Source: Ovoidimarina sediminis
GTDB taxonomy: Bacteria > Pseudomonadota > Alphaproteobacteria > Rhodobacterales > Rhodobacteraceae
Reading direction: 5' to 3'
Length of the DNA: 64,000 nt
Assembly: GCF_032586175.1 (NCBI RefSeq)
Contig: NZ_JAWHTE010000001.1
Span: 186,001-250,000 of the forward strand
The translations under genes and the position numbers were made by a program. Under the pieces are notes generated by a model. The model was not told the DNA's origin. It saw only the letters and a list, made by a program, of their open reading frames with translations, and did no database searches. Below are positions 6,989 to 16,201 of this stretch, piece after piece. How positions within the stretch are numbered: position 1 is the stretch's first letter; each line of letters starts with the position of its first letter.

Positions 6989-9475
6989 GTGGCACGTGTC
7001 TTTCGATGGCTTCTGCGGTTTGTAACCGCGGTGATCGTGCTGGCGCTCAGCACGGTGATGCTTCTGTATTGGTTCGCCTCGCGCTCGATCCCCGATTACA
7101 CCGCGACCCACGAGGTCTGGGGGCTGGGCGGCCCCATCGAGATCGTGCGGGACAATGCGAACGTGCCCCATGTCTTCGCCGAAAGCGACGCGGACGTCTA
7201 CTATGGCCTGGGCTTCGCCCATGCGCAGGACAGGCTGTGGCAGATGATGACGCTCAGGCGCACCGCGCAGGGGCGGTTGAGCGAGATCTTCGGGGCGCGG
7301 ACGTTCCGGGTGGACGATCTGATGCGGCGGCTCGATCTCTACACGCTGGCGGTGCAGTCGGTGGCGGCGCAGGACGAGTATACCCGCGCGGCACTCGAGG
7401 CCTATGCGGCGGGGGTGAATGCCTGGCTTGGCGCGGTGAACGAGGGCGCGCGCGGGCGCGGGGCGCCGGAATTCTGGCTTTTCCCGCCGCAGATCGCGCC
7501 CTGGCAGCCCGCGGATTCGATCGCGGTGACGCAGCTTATGGCGCTGCGCCTGACCGATTCCGCTCAGGACGAGGTGTTGCGGGCGCGGGTGTCGCTTCTG
7601 CTTGACGAGGCGCGGCTGTCGGACATCCTGCCCGACGCGCCGGGGACGGGCGTGGCCGCCCTGCCCGATTATGCCGCCCTTGTGCCCGGCGCCGGCACGC
7701 GGTTCGCGGCCCTTGCCCCGCCCGCCGCATACGACCCGCTCGATCCCGTCAGTCCGCGGGGGATGGCGGGGGCATCGAATGCCTGGGCCGCAAGCCCCGC
7801 GCGATCGGCGAGCGGGGGCACGCTTCTGGCTAACGACCCGCATCTTGGCTTCGATGCGCCGGGGATCTGGTATCTGGCGCGGCTGGAACTTCAGAGCGGC
7901 GGCGTGATCGGTGGCACCATTCCCGGCATTCCCGCCGTGCTGGTGGGGCGGAACGACGACATCGCCTGGGGGCTGACCACCACGAACGTGGACGATCAGG
8001 ATATCGTCATCGAGCGGCTGAACCCCGAGAACCCCGAAGAGGTGATGGCGCCCGGGGGCTGGGAGCGGATGCGCACGCGATCCTCGATCATCCAGGTGAA
8101 GGACGGCGAGCCGCAGACGGTGACCCTGCGCTGGTCGGCCAACGGGCCGATCCTGCCCGGCCATCACTATGACCTCGCGACGATCACGCCCGAGGGCCAT
8201 GTGGCCGCGCTTGCCTGGACCGCGCTTACGGGGCGGAACAGTTCGGTCACCGCCGCCATGGGGATCATGCGGGCGGAGACGGTGGAAGAGGCGCTGGCCG
8301 CGGGCGAGGCCCATGTGGCGCCCGCGCAGAATCTGACGGTGGCGGACCGGAGCCGGATCGCGATGAAGGTGGTGGGCGCCCTGCCCCGCCGTTCTGTCCG
8401 GCATCAGAGCCGGGGGCGCCTGCCCACGCCCGGCTGGCGGGAGCAGAACCTCTGGCAAGGGGTGATGAGCTATGGCGGGAACCCTGAATTCCTCGACCCC
8501 GACGGCGGCATCCTTGGCAACACGAACAACAAGATCATCGACCGGCCCTTCCCCTTCCACGTCACCTATGACTGGGGCGACACGCAGCGGGTTGAGCGCT
8601 GGCGGGGCCTGATGCAGAGCCGCGAGGTGCATACGCGCGACAGCTTCGTGGAAGCGCAGCTTGATACCGTGTCGTTCTCGGCCCGCGCGCTTCTGCCGCT
8701 TGTCGGGCGCGACCTGTTCTTTACCGGCGATCCCGCGCCCGAGGGCACGCCCGAACGCCGGCGGCAGGACGCGCTGACGCTTCTGGCGAACTGGAACGGG
8801 GAGATGAACGAGCATCTGCCGGAACCCCTGATCTATGCCGCCTGGATGCGCGCGCTGCAGGACCGGCTGATCCGCGACGAGCTGGGCGGGACGCTGGCGG
8901 CGGAGTTCACCCATGTGGAGCCCTTGTTCATCGAGCGCGTCTTCCGCGACGTGGAGGGCGCCTCGGTCTGGTGCGACGTGCTGCGATCGAGCGAAACCGA
9001 AACCTGCGTCGAGATCGCGCGGCAGGCGCTGGACGATGCGCTGATCTGGATCGCGGAGCAGTATGGCGACGATCTTGCCTCGCTGCGCTGGGGGGATGCG
9101 CACGAGGCGGTTCATGCCCATCCGGTTCTGGGGACGACCGCCGGGCTCGACTGGGTGGTGAACATCCGGCAGTCGACCTCGGGCGGGGACAACACGCTGT
9201 TGCGCGGGCTGACCGCCGGCACCGGCGACGCGCCGTTCCGGAACGTTCATGGCGCGGGGTATCGCGGGGTGTACGATCTGGCCGATCCCGACAGCAGCGT
9301 CTTCATCATCGCGACCGGCCAGTCGGGCCATCCGCTGTCGCGGCATTACGACGATCTGGGCGAGTTGTGGCGGCGGGGCGAGTACATCCCGATGTCGCTG
9401 GAAGAAACGCTGGCGCGGGCCGCGGCGGTGGGGGTCACGCGCCTCGTGCCGCACCGGGGTAACAGACAGCCCTGA
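6989..9475 (+). CDS. Penicillin acylase family protein, membrane-anchored Ntn hydrolase
   Basis: Amide hydrolase of the N-terminal-nucleophile superfamily, expected in the periplasm. The 828-residue precursor has a single N-terminal hydrophobic segment (about residues 10-30) without a clear cleavage site, suggesting a membrane anchor. The propeptide includes GFAHAQDRLWQMM (75-87). The predicted autocatalytic cut precedes Ser263 in GASNAW, which would give a large beta chain; ANDPHL and an Asn-rich NTNNK stretch follow, as in the family. The start is GTG at 6989, since the hydrophobic anchor begins immediately. Family members act on penicillins, acyl-homoserine lactones or other N-acyl compounds; the substrate here is unknown. 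It is divergent from the dehydrogenase gene. Confidence 0.88.
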   Translation: MARVFRWLLRFVTAVIVLALSTVMLLYWFASRSIPDYTATHEVWGLGGPIEIVRDNANVPHVFAESDADVYYGLGFAHAQDRLWQMMTLRRTAQGRLSEIFGARTFRVDDLMRRLDLYTLAVQSVAAQDEYTRAALEAYAAGVNAWLGAVNEGARGRGAPEFWLFPPQIAPWQPADSIAVTQLMALRLTDSAQDEVLRARVSLLLDEARLSDILPDAPGTGVAALPDYAALVPGAGTRFAALAPPAAYDPLDPVSPRGMAGASNAWAASPARSASGGTLLANDPHLGFDAPGIWYLARLELQSGGVIGGTIPGIPAVLVGRNDDIAWGLTTTNVDDQDIVIERLNPENPEEVMAPGGWERMRTRSSIIQVKDGEPQTVTLRWSANGPILPGHHYDLATITPEGHVAALAWTALTGRNSSVTAAMGIMRAETVEEALAAGEAHVAPAQNLTVADRSRIAMKVVGALPRRSVRHQSRGRLPTPGWREQNLWQGVMSYGGNPEFLDPDGGILGNTNNKIIDRPFPFHVTYDWGDTQRVERWRGLMQSREVHTRDSFVEAQLDTVSFSARALLPLVGRDLFFTGDPAPEGTPERRRQDALTLLANWNGEMNEHLPEPLIYAAWMRALQDRLIRDELGGTLAAEFTHVEPLFIERVFRDVEGASVWCDVLRSSETETCVEIARQALDDALIWIAEQYGDDLASLRWGDAHEAVHAHPVLGTTAGLDWVVNIRQSTSGGDNTLLRGLTAGTGDAPFRNVHGAGYRGVYDLADPDSSVFIIATGQSGHPLSRHYDDLGELWRRGEYIPMSLEETLARAAAVGVTRLVPHRGNRQP

Positions 9476-9547
9476 TAATTTGCAGCCGGGCTACTCCGGA
9501 TTGGGTTCCAGGCGTAGAATGCCCCAAAATATAAGGGAGCAGTACAG

Positions 9548-10150
9548 ATGTTGCGTTTCTCACTCGGCGTGGCTGTGGTGCTGTTGCTGGCGGGCTGTGG
9601 CGGCCGGTTCAGCACATCTTACGAGGGACCTCTTCAAGCGGATGTTGCGCGGAACTGGAGCGTGGTCGACGTGCAGGTCGACGTGCCCGACACCCTTGTC
9701 GTCAACGATGCGAACGTGCTGGCCCCGCGGGGCGATATCGTCTGGCACGGCGACCCGGCGGGCGACCGGCGGGCGCAGGTGGCGACCGTCGTGGAAGCCG
9801 GCGTTCGCGAGGGCGTGGCGCCGCTATCCGGCGCGAACCCGGTGATCTTCGGGGTTACGGTGCAGGAATTCCATGCCGTGACGCCGCGCGCGATCAATTC
9901 GGCGCCCGCGGCGGTGCACAATATCTCGTTCACCGTGCAGGTCTTCGATGCCAACACCGCCGTGCCGCTGTCGCCGCCGACGCTGATCGAGGCCGATCTG
10001 GAGGCACTGGTGGGCGCAGGTGCGCTGATCGCCGCGCAGGAGGGCCGGACGCAAAAGGTTCGGATCACGCGGCACATCGCGCAGGTGATCCAGGGCTGGC
10101 TGGGGATCGGGCCGGATCAGCGGCGGAAGTTCACGTCTCTGGGCCGCTGA
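9548..10150 (+). CDS. Putative lipoprotein, DUF6778-like
   Basis: A 200-residue exported protein with a lipobox (LLLAGCGG, cysteine at about 17), so probably lipid-anchored in the periplasm. The body is beta-rich, with VVDVQVDVPDTL and a conserved-looking NPVIFGVTVQEFHAVTPRA stretch. A basic C-terminal helix (KVRITRHIAQVIQGWLG) follows. I associate this pattern with a lipoprotein family common in Rhodobacteraceae (DUF6778), from memory and not checked. No catalytic motif is visible. It follows the acylase gene by 72 bp and overlaps the 3' end of convergent hflX by 20 bp. Confidence 0.75.
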   Translation: MLRFSLGVAVVLLLAGCGGRFSTSYEGPLQADVARNWSVVDVQVDVPDTLVVNDANVLAPRGDIVWHGDPAGDRRAQVATVVEAGVREGVAPLSGANPVIFGVTVQEFHAVTPRAINSAPAAVHNISFTVQVFDANTAVPLSPPTLIEADLEALVGAGALIAAQEGRTQKVRITRHIAQVIQGWLGIGPDQRRKFTSLGR

Positions 10151-11399
10151 TCTCGTCGCGCCAGCGTTTCTTCTGGCGGGCCGTCCACTGGACGGTGAGC
10201 ACCCAGGCCTCTTCGGTCTGCTCTTCCCCCGTGACGATGCCCTGATCGTAGGCCCAGGCGCGGGCGCGGCCGTCGGTGAACGGGATGGTGAGCGTGTCTT
10301 CGGTGCGCTCGTCGTCCAGGGTTTCGGTGATGGCGGCAAGCAACGCCTCCATCCCCTCGCCCGTGAGCGCCGAGAGGGTGAGCGTGCCGGGGGTGCGGGC
10401 GGCGATCGTTTCGAGCGTTGCGCGGCGATCGGGATCGACCGCGTCGATCTTGTTCCAGACTTCGAGAACCGGCGTCGCCTCGTCCACGCCGAGATCGGCG
10501 AGGATGCCCTGCACGTCCTCGGCCTGTTCCTCGGTCTCGGGGTGGGAGATGTCGCGGATGTGGCAGATGAGATCGGCCGCCAGCACCTCTTCCAGTGTGG
10601 CGCGGAAGGCGGCGACGAGCTGGGTCGGCAGATCGGAGATGAAGCCCACGGTGTCGGAGAGGATGACCTCGGCCCCGGTGCCGAGGCGCACCGCGCGCAT
10701 GGTGGGATCGAGCGTGGCGAAGAGCATGTCCTTCGCCATGACCTCGGCCCCCGTGAGGCGGTTGAAGAGCGTGGATTTGCCCGCGTTGGTGTAGCCCACG
10801 AGAGCGACCACCGGATAGGGCACCTTCGCACGGGCGGCGCGGTGGAGGGTGCGGGTTTTCACGACCTTGGCAAGCTGGCGGCGCAGGCGGGTGATCGCCT
10901 CGTCGATGGCGCGGCGGTCGGCCTCGATCTGAGTTTCGCCGGGGCCGCCCACGAAGCCCAGGCCGCCGCGCTGGCGTTCGAGGTGCGTCCAGGCCCGGAC
11001 GAGGCGGGTGCGCTGGTAGCTGAGGGCCGCGAGTTCGACCTGGAGGACGCCTTCGCGGGTGCGGGCGCGATCGGCGAAGATTTCGAGGATCAGGCCGGTG
11101 CGATCGAGAAGCTTCACCCCCCAGGCGCGTTCGAGGTTGCGCTGCTGGACGGGGGTGACGGGGCCGTCGATCAGGACGAGCCCGACCTCTTCCGCCTCGA
11201 ACAGCGCCTTCAGTTCCCCGATCTTGCCGGAGCCGAAGAGCATCCCCGGCTGCGCCTTCTGGAGGCGCACGATCGAGGCCCCCGCGACGGTGAGATCGGG
11301 GAGCGCAACGGCAAGGGACACGGCCTCCTCCAGCGCTGCTTCGGGATCGCGGCGGCTGGCGGAGGCCTGAATGTCGGGGTGCAGGACATAGGCGCGCAT
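10131..11399 (-). CDS. hflX: GTPase HflX
   Basis: Ribosome-associated GTPase that splits or rescues stalled 70S ribosomes under stress. The 422-residue protein has the HflX N-terminal domain with LIDGPVTPVQQRNLERAWGV. A glycine-rich linker follows (RGGLGFVGGPGETQ), then the G domain: G1 VGYTNAGKSTLFNRL (about 212-226), ATLDPT (G2), SDTVGFI (G3) and NKID (G4). The start is ATG at 11399. It lies 29 bp downstream of hfq on the same strand, the conserved hfq-hflX pairing. The last codons overlap the convergent lipoprotein gene by 20 bp. All GTPase motifs are intact. Confidence 0.96.
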   Translation of the reverse strand: MRAYVLHPDIQASASRRDPEAALEEAVSLAVALPDLTVAGASIVRLQKAQPGMLFGSGKIGELKALFEAEEVGLVLIDGPVTPVQQRNLERAWGVKLLDRTGLILEIFADRARTREGVLQVELAALSYQRTRLVRAWTHLERQRGGLGFVGGPGETQIEADRRAIDEAITRLRRQLAKVVKTRTLHRAARAKVPYPVVALVGYTNAGKSTLFNRLTGAEVMAKDMLFATLDPTMRAVRLGTGAEVILSDTVGFISDLPTQLVAAFRATLEEVLAADLICHIRDISHPETEEQAEDVQGILADLGVDEATPVLEVWNKIDAVDPDRRATLETIAARTPGTLTLSALTGEGMEALLAAITETLDDERTEDTLTIPFTDGRARAWAYDQGIVTGEEQTEEAWVLTVQWTARQKKRWRDEISGPET

Positions 11400-11428
11400 G
11401 GCGCCCGGGGCCCCGTCGTTGGCGTCAG

Positions 11429-11662
11429 TTATTCTTCGCCCTCGTAGAGGTTGATGGGCTGCGACGGCATAATCGTCGAGATCGCGTGCTTGTACACAAG
11501 CTGAGACTGTCCGTCGCGGCGCAATAGCACGCAGAAGTTGTCAAACCAGGTAATAACGCCCTGCAGTTTGACGCCGTTGATGAGAAAGATTGTTACGGGG
11601 ACCTTCGTCTTGCGGACGTGATTGAGAAACGCGTCCTGGAGGTTCTGTCTGTCAGAAGCCAT
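11429..11662 (-). CDS. hfq: RNA chaperone Hfq
   Basis: Hexameric Sm-like protein that pairs small RNAs with mRNAs. The 77-residue protein contains the complete Sm1 motif (VPVTIFLINGVKLQGVITWFD) and the Sm2 motif YKHAIST. It also has the N-terminal QNLQDAFLNHVRK helix that forms the proximal face. The ATG at 11662 is chosen because the family starts at this MASDRQ-type sequence; a longer in-frame extension upstream has no family counterpart. There is almost no C-terminal tail beyond the core, which is usual for Alphaproteobacteria. It is followed by hflX. Confidence 0.97.
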   Translation of the reverse strand: MASDRQNLQDAFLNHVRKTKVPVTIFLINGVKLQGVITWFDNFCVLLRRDGQSQLVYKHAISTIMPSQPINLYEGEE

Positions 11663-11789
11663 TTTATTATATGCCTTTATTCTTGCTGATGCCTCTTTCT
11701 GAGGGCCGGCGGCGCCACTATGGGGCGAGACCGGACGGGATTCCAGCCTAAAAATCATGCGCTTGGGTCGAAGCCTGTGGGTAACTGCG

Positions 11790-13310
11790 TCAGGAGCGCC
11801 AGAAATCGGGGTTGAGAAGGGCGATGATCGCCAGTGTCTCGAGCCGTCCGACGACCATGGCCGCGATGAAGACCGCGCGCACCGCGGGGTCGGCCGTGCC
11901 GAGCGCGATCGGTTCGCTGGCCGCGGCGTCGATCAGCGGGCCGGTCGTCGTCAGCGAGGCGATGGTGAGAACGAGCGCCTCTTCGAAGGGGACGCCGGCG
12001 AGGGCAAAGGCGCTCATCACGCCTGCGATGGAGATCGCGAAGAGCATGAAGAAGATCCAGGCCACGTAGGCGCCCTGCCGCCGGGTGCGGCGCGCGGTGC
12101 GGCCGGCCCCGCCCACGGAATGGGGATGGACGAGCTTTTCCATCTCTCTCAACCCGTGCTTGTAGAGGGCGTGGACGCGCAGAAGCTTGACCCCGCCCGC
12201 CGTAGTGGCAACCCCGCCGCCGAAGACGGCGAGCCCCATGAGGATGAGGCCCGGGGTTTCGAGGCCCGACCAGCTTTTGGCGCCTTCCCAGGCCGCGCTT
12301 TCAAAGCCGGTGGTGGTGAGGAAGGACATGACCGTGAAGGCCCCGCCCCAGAGCGTCTGGACGACCACGAGGAAGGAGGTGCTGCCCGGAAGTTCGAGGG
12401 CGCCCACCGTGTGACGCAGGAGCATGAAGACCGGGATGATCGCGACGAGCAGGAGGCCGAGGCGCAGTTCTTCGTCTTTCCAGATCGACTGCGCCCCCTC
12501 GGCGCGTTCGTCGGAGGAAAAGGTGAGCCGGCTGAGGCCGAAGATCAGGAACAGGAAGATCAGCGCCTCGCCACCGAAGCCCGAGCCCGCGCCCACGGTG
12601 CCGCCGATGGGCGAGATGCCGGAGGTGGCCATGGTGGACATCGCGTGGCAGAGCGCGACGAGCGGCGTGTCGCCCAGGATGTAGAGCACCGCCCAGAGGA
12701 TGAGCGTCAGCCCGCCATAGACCGGAAAGAGCCGCCCGGCGAAGCGGGCGAGCCGTTCGGAGGGATCGGCCACGCGGGTGATCTGGGTGGTGCCCGCCGC
12801 GCCCTGCCCGATCTCGGCCTCGTTTCCCCTGACCTCGAAGCCGCCGAGGTTCATCGGCGCGAGCACCGCGACCGCCGTGACCCAGACAAAGAAGCCGCCC
12901 ATCCAGCCGACCTGCGCGCGCCAGAGATGGGCCGTCGATGTCAGCCGTTCCGGCACGAAGAGCGTGGCGCCGGTGGTGGTGAGGGCCGAGACCATTTCGA
13001 AATAGGCGTTGAAGAAGGTGGTGGTGCGCACCGCCTCGTAGAACGGGACGGCGAGCATGACCGGCACGATCGTGTAGGTGGCCAGAAGCGCAAGCAGGTG
13101 GCTGCGCCCCTGGCGCCGGATCGTGGTGCCCGAAACGGCGATGGCCAGAAGCGTGAAGAGGATCAGGAACAGGATCGCGAAATAGAAGAAGGCGCGGGCC
13201 GAATGGTGATCGTCGGTGACGAGCGCGTGCAGGGCCGGGACAAACATCGACGCCGCGCCGAGCCCCATGACGAGGACGATGAGCGGCAGCGTGAGAAGCC
13301 GCGCCAGCAT
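11790..13310 (-). CDS. trkH: Trk potassium uptake system membrane subunit TrkH
   Basis: Potassium channel-like transporter of the inner membrane. The 506-residue protein has the four pore-loop repeats of the SKT family, each with the filter glycine: ALTTTGATL, TMATSGISP, SFLTTTGFES and SLTTTGPL. Ten or more hydrophobic helices surround them. The start is ATG at 13310, overlapping the last base of the trkA stop (TGATG arrangement), so it is translated with trkA. The first helix pair expected in full-length TrkH is partly represented (MLARLLTLPLIVLVMGLGAASM). Normal length and intact filters argue for function. Confidence 0.95.
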   Translation of the reverse strand: MLARLLTLPLIVLVMGLGAASMFVPALHALVTDDHHSARAFFYFAILFLILFTLLAIAVSGTTIRRQGRSHLLALLATYTIVPVMLAVPFYEAVRTTTFFNAYFEMVSALTTTGATLFVPERLTSTAHLWRAQVGWMGGFFVWVTAVAVLAPMNLGGFEVRGNEAEIGQGAAGTTQITRVADPSERLARFAGRLFPVYGGLTLILWAVLYILGDTPLVALCHAMSTMATSGISPIGGTVGAGSGFGGEALIFLFLIFGLSRLTFSSDERAEGAQSIWKDEELRLGLLLVAIIPVFMLLRHTVGALELPGSTSFLVVVQTLWGGAFTVMSFLTTTGFESAAWEGAKSWSGLETPGLILMGLAVFGGGVATTAGGVKLLRVHALYKHGLREMEKLVHPHSVGGAGRTARRTRRQGAYVAWIFFMLFAISIAGVMSAFALAGVPFEEALVLTIASLTTTGPLIDAAASEPIALGTADPAVRAVFIAAMVVGRLETLAIIALLNPDFWRS

Positions 13311-14686
13311 CAGAAGAAGTCGATCGAGACCTGGAAGAGACGCTCGACCTCGGGCACGTCGGCGGCCATGGCGAAGAGCGCGATCACGTCGCCCTCTTCG
13401 ATCCGGGTGCTGCCGTCGGGCTTGATGACCTTGTCGCCCTTCATCACCGCGCCGACGAGCACGCCTTCGGGGAAGTCGATTTCGCGGATCGTCTTGCCCG
13501 CGATGGTGGAGGTGGAGAGCACCTGGGCCTCGATCACCTCGGCTTCGGCATCGCCGATCGAATAGACGCCGCGCACCCGCCCGTGGCGGATGTGGCGCAG
13601 GATCGAGGAGACGGTGGTGGCGCGGGGGTTGATATGCGCGTCGATCTTCAGGGGAGCCATGAGCGGCAGGAGCGTGGGATCGTTCACGAGGCTGATCGCG
13701 AAGGGGCAGCCGCCCGATTTGGCGCGGACCGCCGCAAGAAGGTTCGTCTTGTCGTCATCGGTGACGGCGAGCACGGCGTCGGCGCGATCCACCCCGGCCT
13801 CTGCCAGAAGTTCCATCGACAGCCCGTCGCCGTGAAGCACGATGGTGCGTTCGAGCGCATCGGCGGCGCGTTCGGCACAGGCGCGGCTTTTCTCGATCAC
13901 CTTGACGCGGACCCGGTCGGCCCGCGCTTCCAGCGCCTGGGCGACCGCGAGGCCCACATTGCCGCCGCCGACGATGACGACGCGGTTCTGCTTCTTCACA
14001 GTCTTGCCGAAGATTTCGACCGTGCGGTCGACATCGTCGATATGGCTGAAGACGTAGATCTGATCGTCGGCGAAAAGCTGATCCCCCGGTTCCGGCGCGA
14101 AGAGCCGGGTGCCGCGGCGGATGCCGACGACGATGGCGCGGAGGGTGGAGAAGAGATCGGTCAGCTGGCGGAGCGGCGTGTCGAGAACCGGGCAATCCTC
14201 GTCGAGGTGGAGCCCGAGAAGCTGGGCCTGCCCGTCGAGAAAGCTTTGCGTGTCGAAGGCGGCGGGGGCCGACAGGCGGCGCAGCGCGGCCTCGGCCACC
14301 TCGCGTTCGGGGGAGATCACCACGTCGATCGGCATGTGATCGCGCCGGTAGAGATCGGAATACATCTGCTGGAGATAGCTTTGCGAGCGGATGCGCGCGA
14401 TCTTGCGGGTGACGCCGAAGACCGAATGGGCCACCTGACAGGTGACCATGTTGACCTCGTCGGAATAGGTGGCCGCGATCAGCATATCGGTGTCGCGGGC
14501 CCCGGCGCGGTCGAGCACTTCGGGATAGCTTGCGAAGCCCGAGATGCCCTGCACGTCGAGCGTGTCGGTGGCGCGGCGGACGAGATCGGGGTTGTTGTCG
14601 ACGACGGTTACGTCGTTCGCTTCACCCGAGAGGTGGCGCGCAATCTGCCAGCCGACCTGGCCTGCGCCGCAGATGATGACCTTCAT
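13310..14686 (-). CDS. trkA: Trk potassium transporter NAD-binding regulatory subunit TrkA
   Basis: Cytoplasmic gating subunit of the Trk system, 458 residues. It has two RCK modules: the first Rossmann motif is ICGAGQVGWQIARHL (4-18), the second VIVGGGNVGLAVAQAL near 235. Each is followed by a TrkA-C domain; the last, ending near the C-terminus, includes EGDVIALFAMAADVPEVE. The ATG at 14686 starts directly at MKVIICGAG, as in the family; a 16-codon upstream extension is unlikely. It lies between ntrX and trkH on the minus strand, the usual alphaproteobacterial order. Confidence 0.95.
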   Translation of the reverse strand: MKVIICGAGQVGWQIARHLSGEANDVTVVDNNPDLVRRATDTLDVQGISGFASYPEVLDRAGARDTDMLIAATYSDEVNMVTCQVAHSVFGVTRKIARIRSQSYLQQMYSDLYRRDHMPIDVVISPEREVAEAALRRLSAPAAFDTQSFLDGQAQLLGLHLDEDCPVLDTPLRQLTDLFSTLRAIVVGIRRGTRLFAPEPGDQLFADDQIYVFSHIDDVDRTVEIFGKTVKKQNRVVIVGGGNVGLAVAQALEARADRVRVKVIEKSRACAERAADALERTIVLHGDGLSMELLAEAGVDRADAVLAVTDDDKTNLLAAVRAKSGGCPFAISLVNDPTLLPLMAPLKIDAHINPRATTVSSILRHIRHGRVRGVYSIGDAEAEVIEAQVLSTSTIAGKTIREIDFPEGVLVGAVMKGDKVIKPDGSTRIEEGDVIALFAMAADVPEVERLFQVSIDFF

Positions 14687-14767
14687 TCCGCCGTCCCGCG
14701 TTCCGCACCGTTCCGGAGGTGAGTGTGACCACAATCACCCCCGGGAAGGCAATGGGCCCCGTGGGGC

Positions 14768-16180
14768 CTATTCCGCTGCCTCTGCCTCGCCATCGACATG
14801 GGCGATGCGGGCGCCCGACTTGTTCGAGGTGACGACGTTGAGGCTTTTGAGTTTGCGGTGGAGTGCGGAGCGTTCCATGCCCACGAAGCTGGCCGTGCGG
14901 CTGATATTGCCGCCGAAGCGATTGATCTGCGTGAGCAGGTATTCGCGTTCGAACATCTCGCGCGCTTCGCGAAGCGGCAGTGTGGCAAGGCCGCCTGCGA
15001 GGACCATGCGCCCGTCGCCTTCGCTTTTCTGCTCGGGCTGGGGCAGTTCCTCGGCGGTGATCGCCTCTCTCTCGGGCCCGAGGATCAGGACCCGTTCGAT
15101 CACGTTCTTGAGCTGGCGGACATTGCCGGGCCAGGGCATCGTCTGGAGAAGGGCCTGTGCCTCTTCCGAGATCGGGCGGAGCGGAAGGCCCTGTTCGCGG
15201 TTCAGGACCGCGACGAAATGTTCGGCCAGCATCGGGATATCCTCGCGCCGTTCCTCGAGCGAGGGGACGGAGACCGGCACGACGTTGAGGCGGTGATACA
15301 GCTCTTGCCGGAAACGGCCCGCCGCCACCTCGGCCTCGAGATCGCGGTTCGTCGACGAGATCACGCGGATATCGACGCGCACCTTGTCGACCCCGCCGAC
15401 ACGCGTGAACTGCTGGTCGGTGAGGACGCGCAGGATCTTCGACTGGGTGCCCGACGGCATATCCGCCACCTCGTCGAAATAGAGGAAACCGCCATGGGCC
15501 TGTTCGAGAAGGCCCGATTCCACGCCCCGTTCGGGGGTTTCGCGGCCAAAGAGCACCTCTTCCATACGCTCCGGCGCGATGGAGGCCGAACTGACGGTGA
15601 CGAAGGGGGCCTGGGCGCGGGGGCTGCCGGCATGCACGAAGCGGGCCGCGGTTTCCTTGCCCGCGCCGGCGGGACCGGTGAGCATCACGCGGCCGTTCGA
15701 GGCGGTGACCTTGTCGAGCTGGGATTTCAGCGTCTTGAAGGCCGCCGAGGCGCCGAGCATTTCGGCCGACTGCACATCCTGGCGCTTCAGCGCGATGTTT
15801 TCGCGGCGGAGGCGCGAGGCTTCCATCGCCCGGGTGATGACGACCATAAGCTGATCGATGTTGAAGGGCTTCTCGATGAAATCGTAGGCGCCCTGCTTGA
15901 TTGCGGCGACGGCGATTTCGATGTTGCCGTGGCCCGAGATGATGACGATCGGCACCTCGGGGTTGTCGCGCTTCACCGTCTTGAGGATGTCGATCCCGTC
16001 CATCTGGCTGTCTTTCAGCCAGATATCGAGGATCAGAAGCTCCGGCGGCTCCTTGTTGATTTCAGCCATCGCGGCGTCGGAGGTGCCGGCGAGACGCGGA
16101 GTGTGGCCCTCGTCGCGCAGGATGTCTCCGATCAACTCACGGATGTCGCGTTCGTCGTCTACGATCAGGATGTCGCCCAT
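14768..16180 (-). CDS. ntrX: Response regulator NtrX, sigma-54 interaction loop missing
   Basis: Response regulator of nitrogen and redox/envelope-linked control, partner of NtrY. The 470-residue protein has a receiver domain (D52 as phosphate acceptor in LLILDIW), an AAA+ domain (Walker A GPAGAGKE at 169-176, Walker B YFDE at 234-237) and a C-terminal Fis-type helix-turn-helix (NISRTASFVGMERSALHRKL). The segment where sigma-54 activators carry GAFTGA reads LFGRETPERGVESGLLEQA, so the loop that contacts sigma-54 is absent. It therefore probably works without sigma-54 (inference). The start is ATG at 16180, 21 bp after ntrY. A small GC hairpin (GGCCCC/GGGGCC, 14755-14768) overlaps its stop. 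Confidence 0.94.
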   Translation of the reverse strand: MGDILIVDDERDIRELIGDILRDEGHTPRLAGTSDAAMAEINKEPPELLILDIWLKDSQMDGIDILKTVKRDNPEVPIVIISGHGNIEIAVAAIKQGAYDFIEKPFNIDQLMVVITRAMEASRLRRENIALKRQDVQSAEMLGASAAFKTLKSQLDKVTASNGRVMLTGPAGAGKETAARFVHAGSPRAQAPFVTVSSASIAPERMEEVLFGRETPERGVESGLLEQAHGGFLYFDEVADMPSGTQSKILRVLTDQQFTRVGGVDKVRVDIRVISSTNRDLEAEVAAGRFRQELYHRLNVVPVSVPSLEERREDIPMLAEHFVAVLNREQGLPLRPISEEAQALLQTMPWPGNVRQLKNVIERVLILGPEREAITAEELPQPEQKSEGDGRMVLAGGLATLPLREAREMFEREYLLTQINRFGGNISRTASFVGMERSALHRKLKSLNVVTSNKSGARIAHVDGEAEAAE

Positions 16181-16201
16181 AACTCCCTCGATCCTTTCTG
16201 C

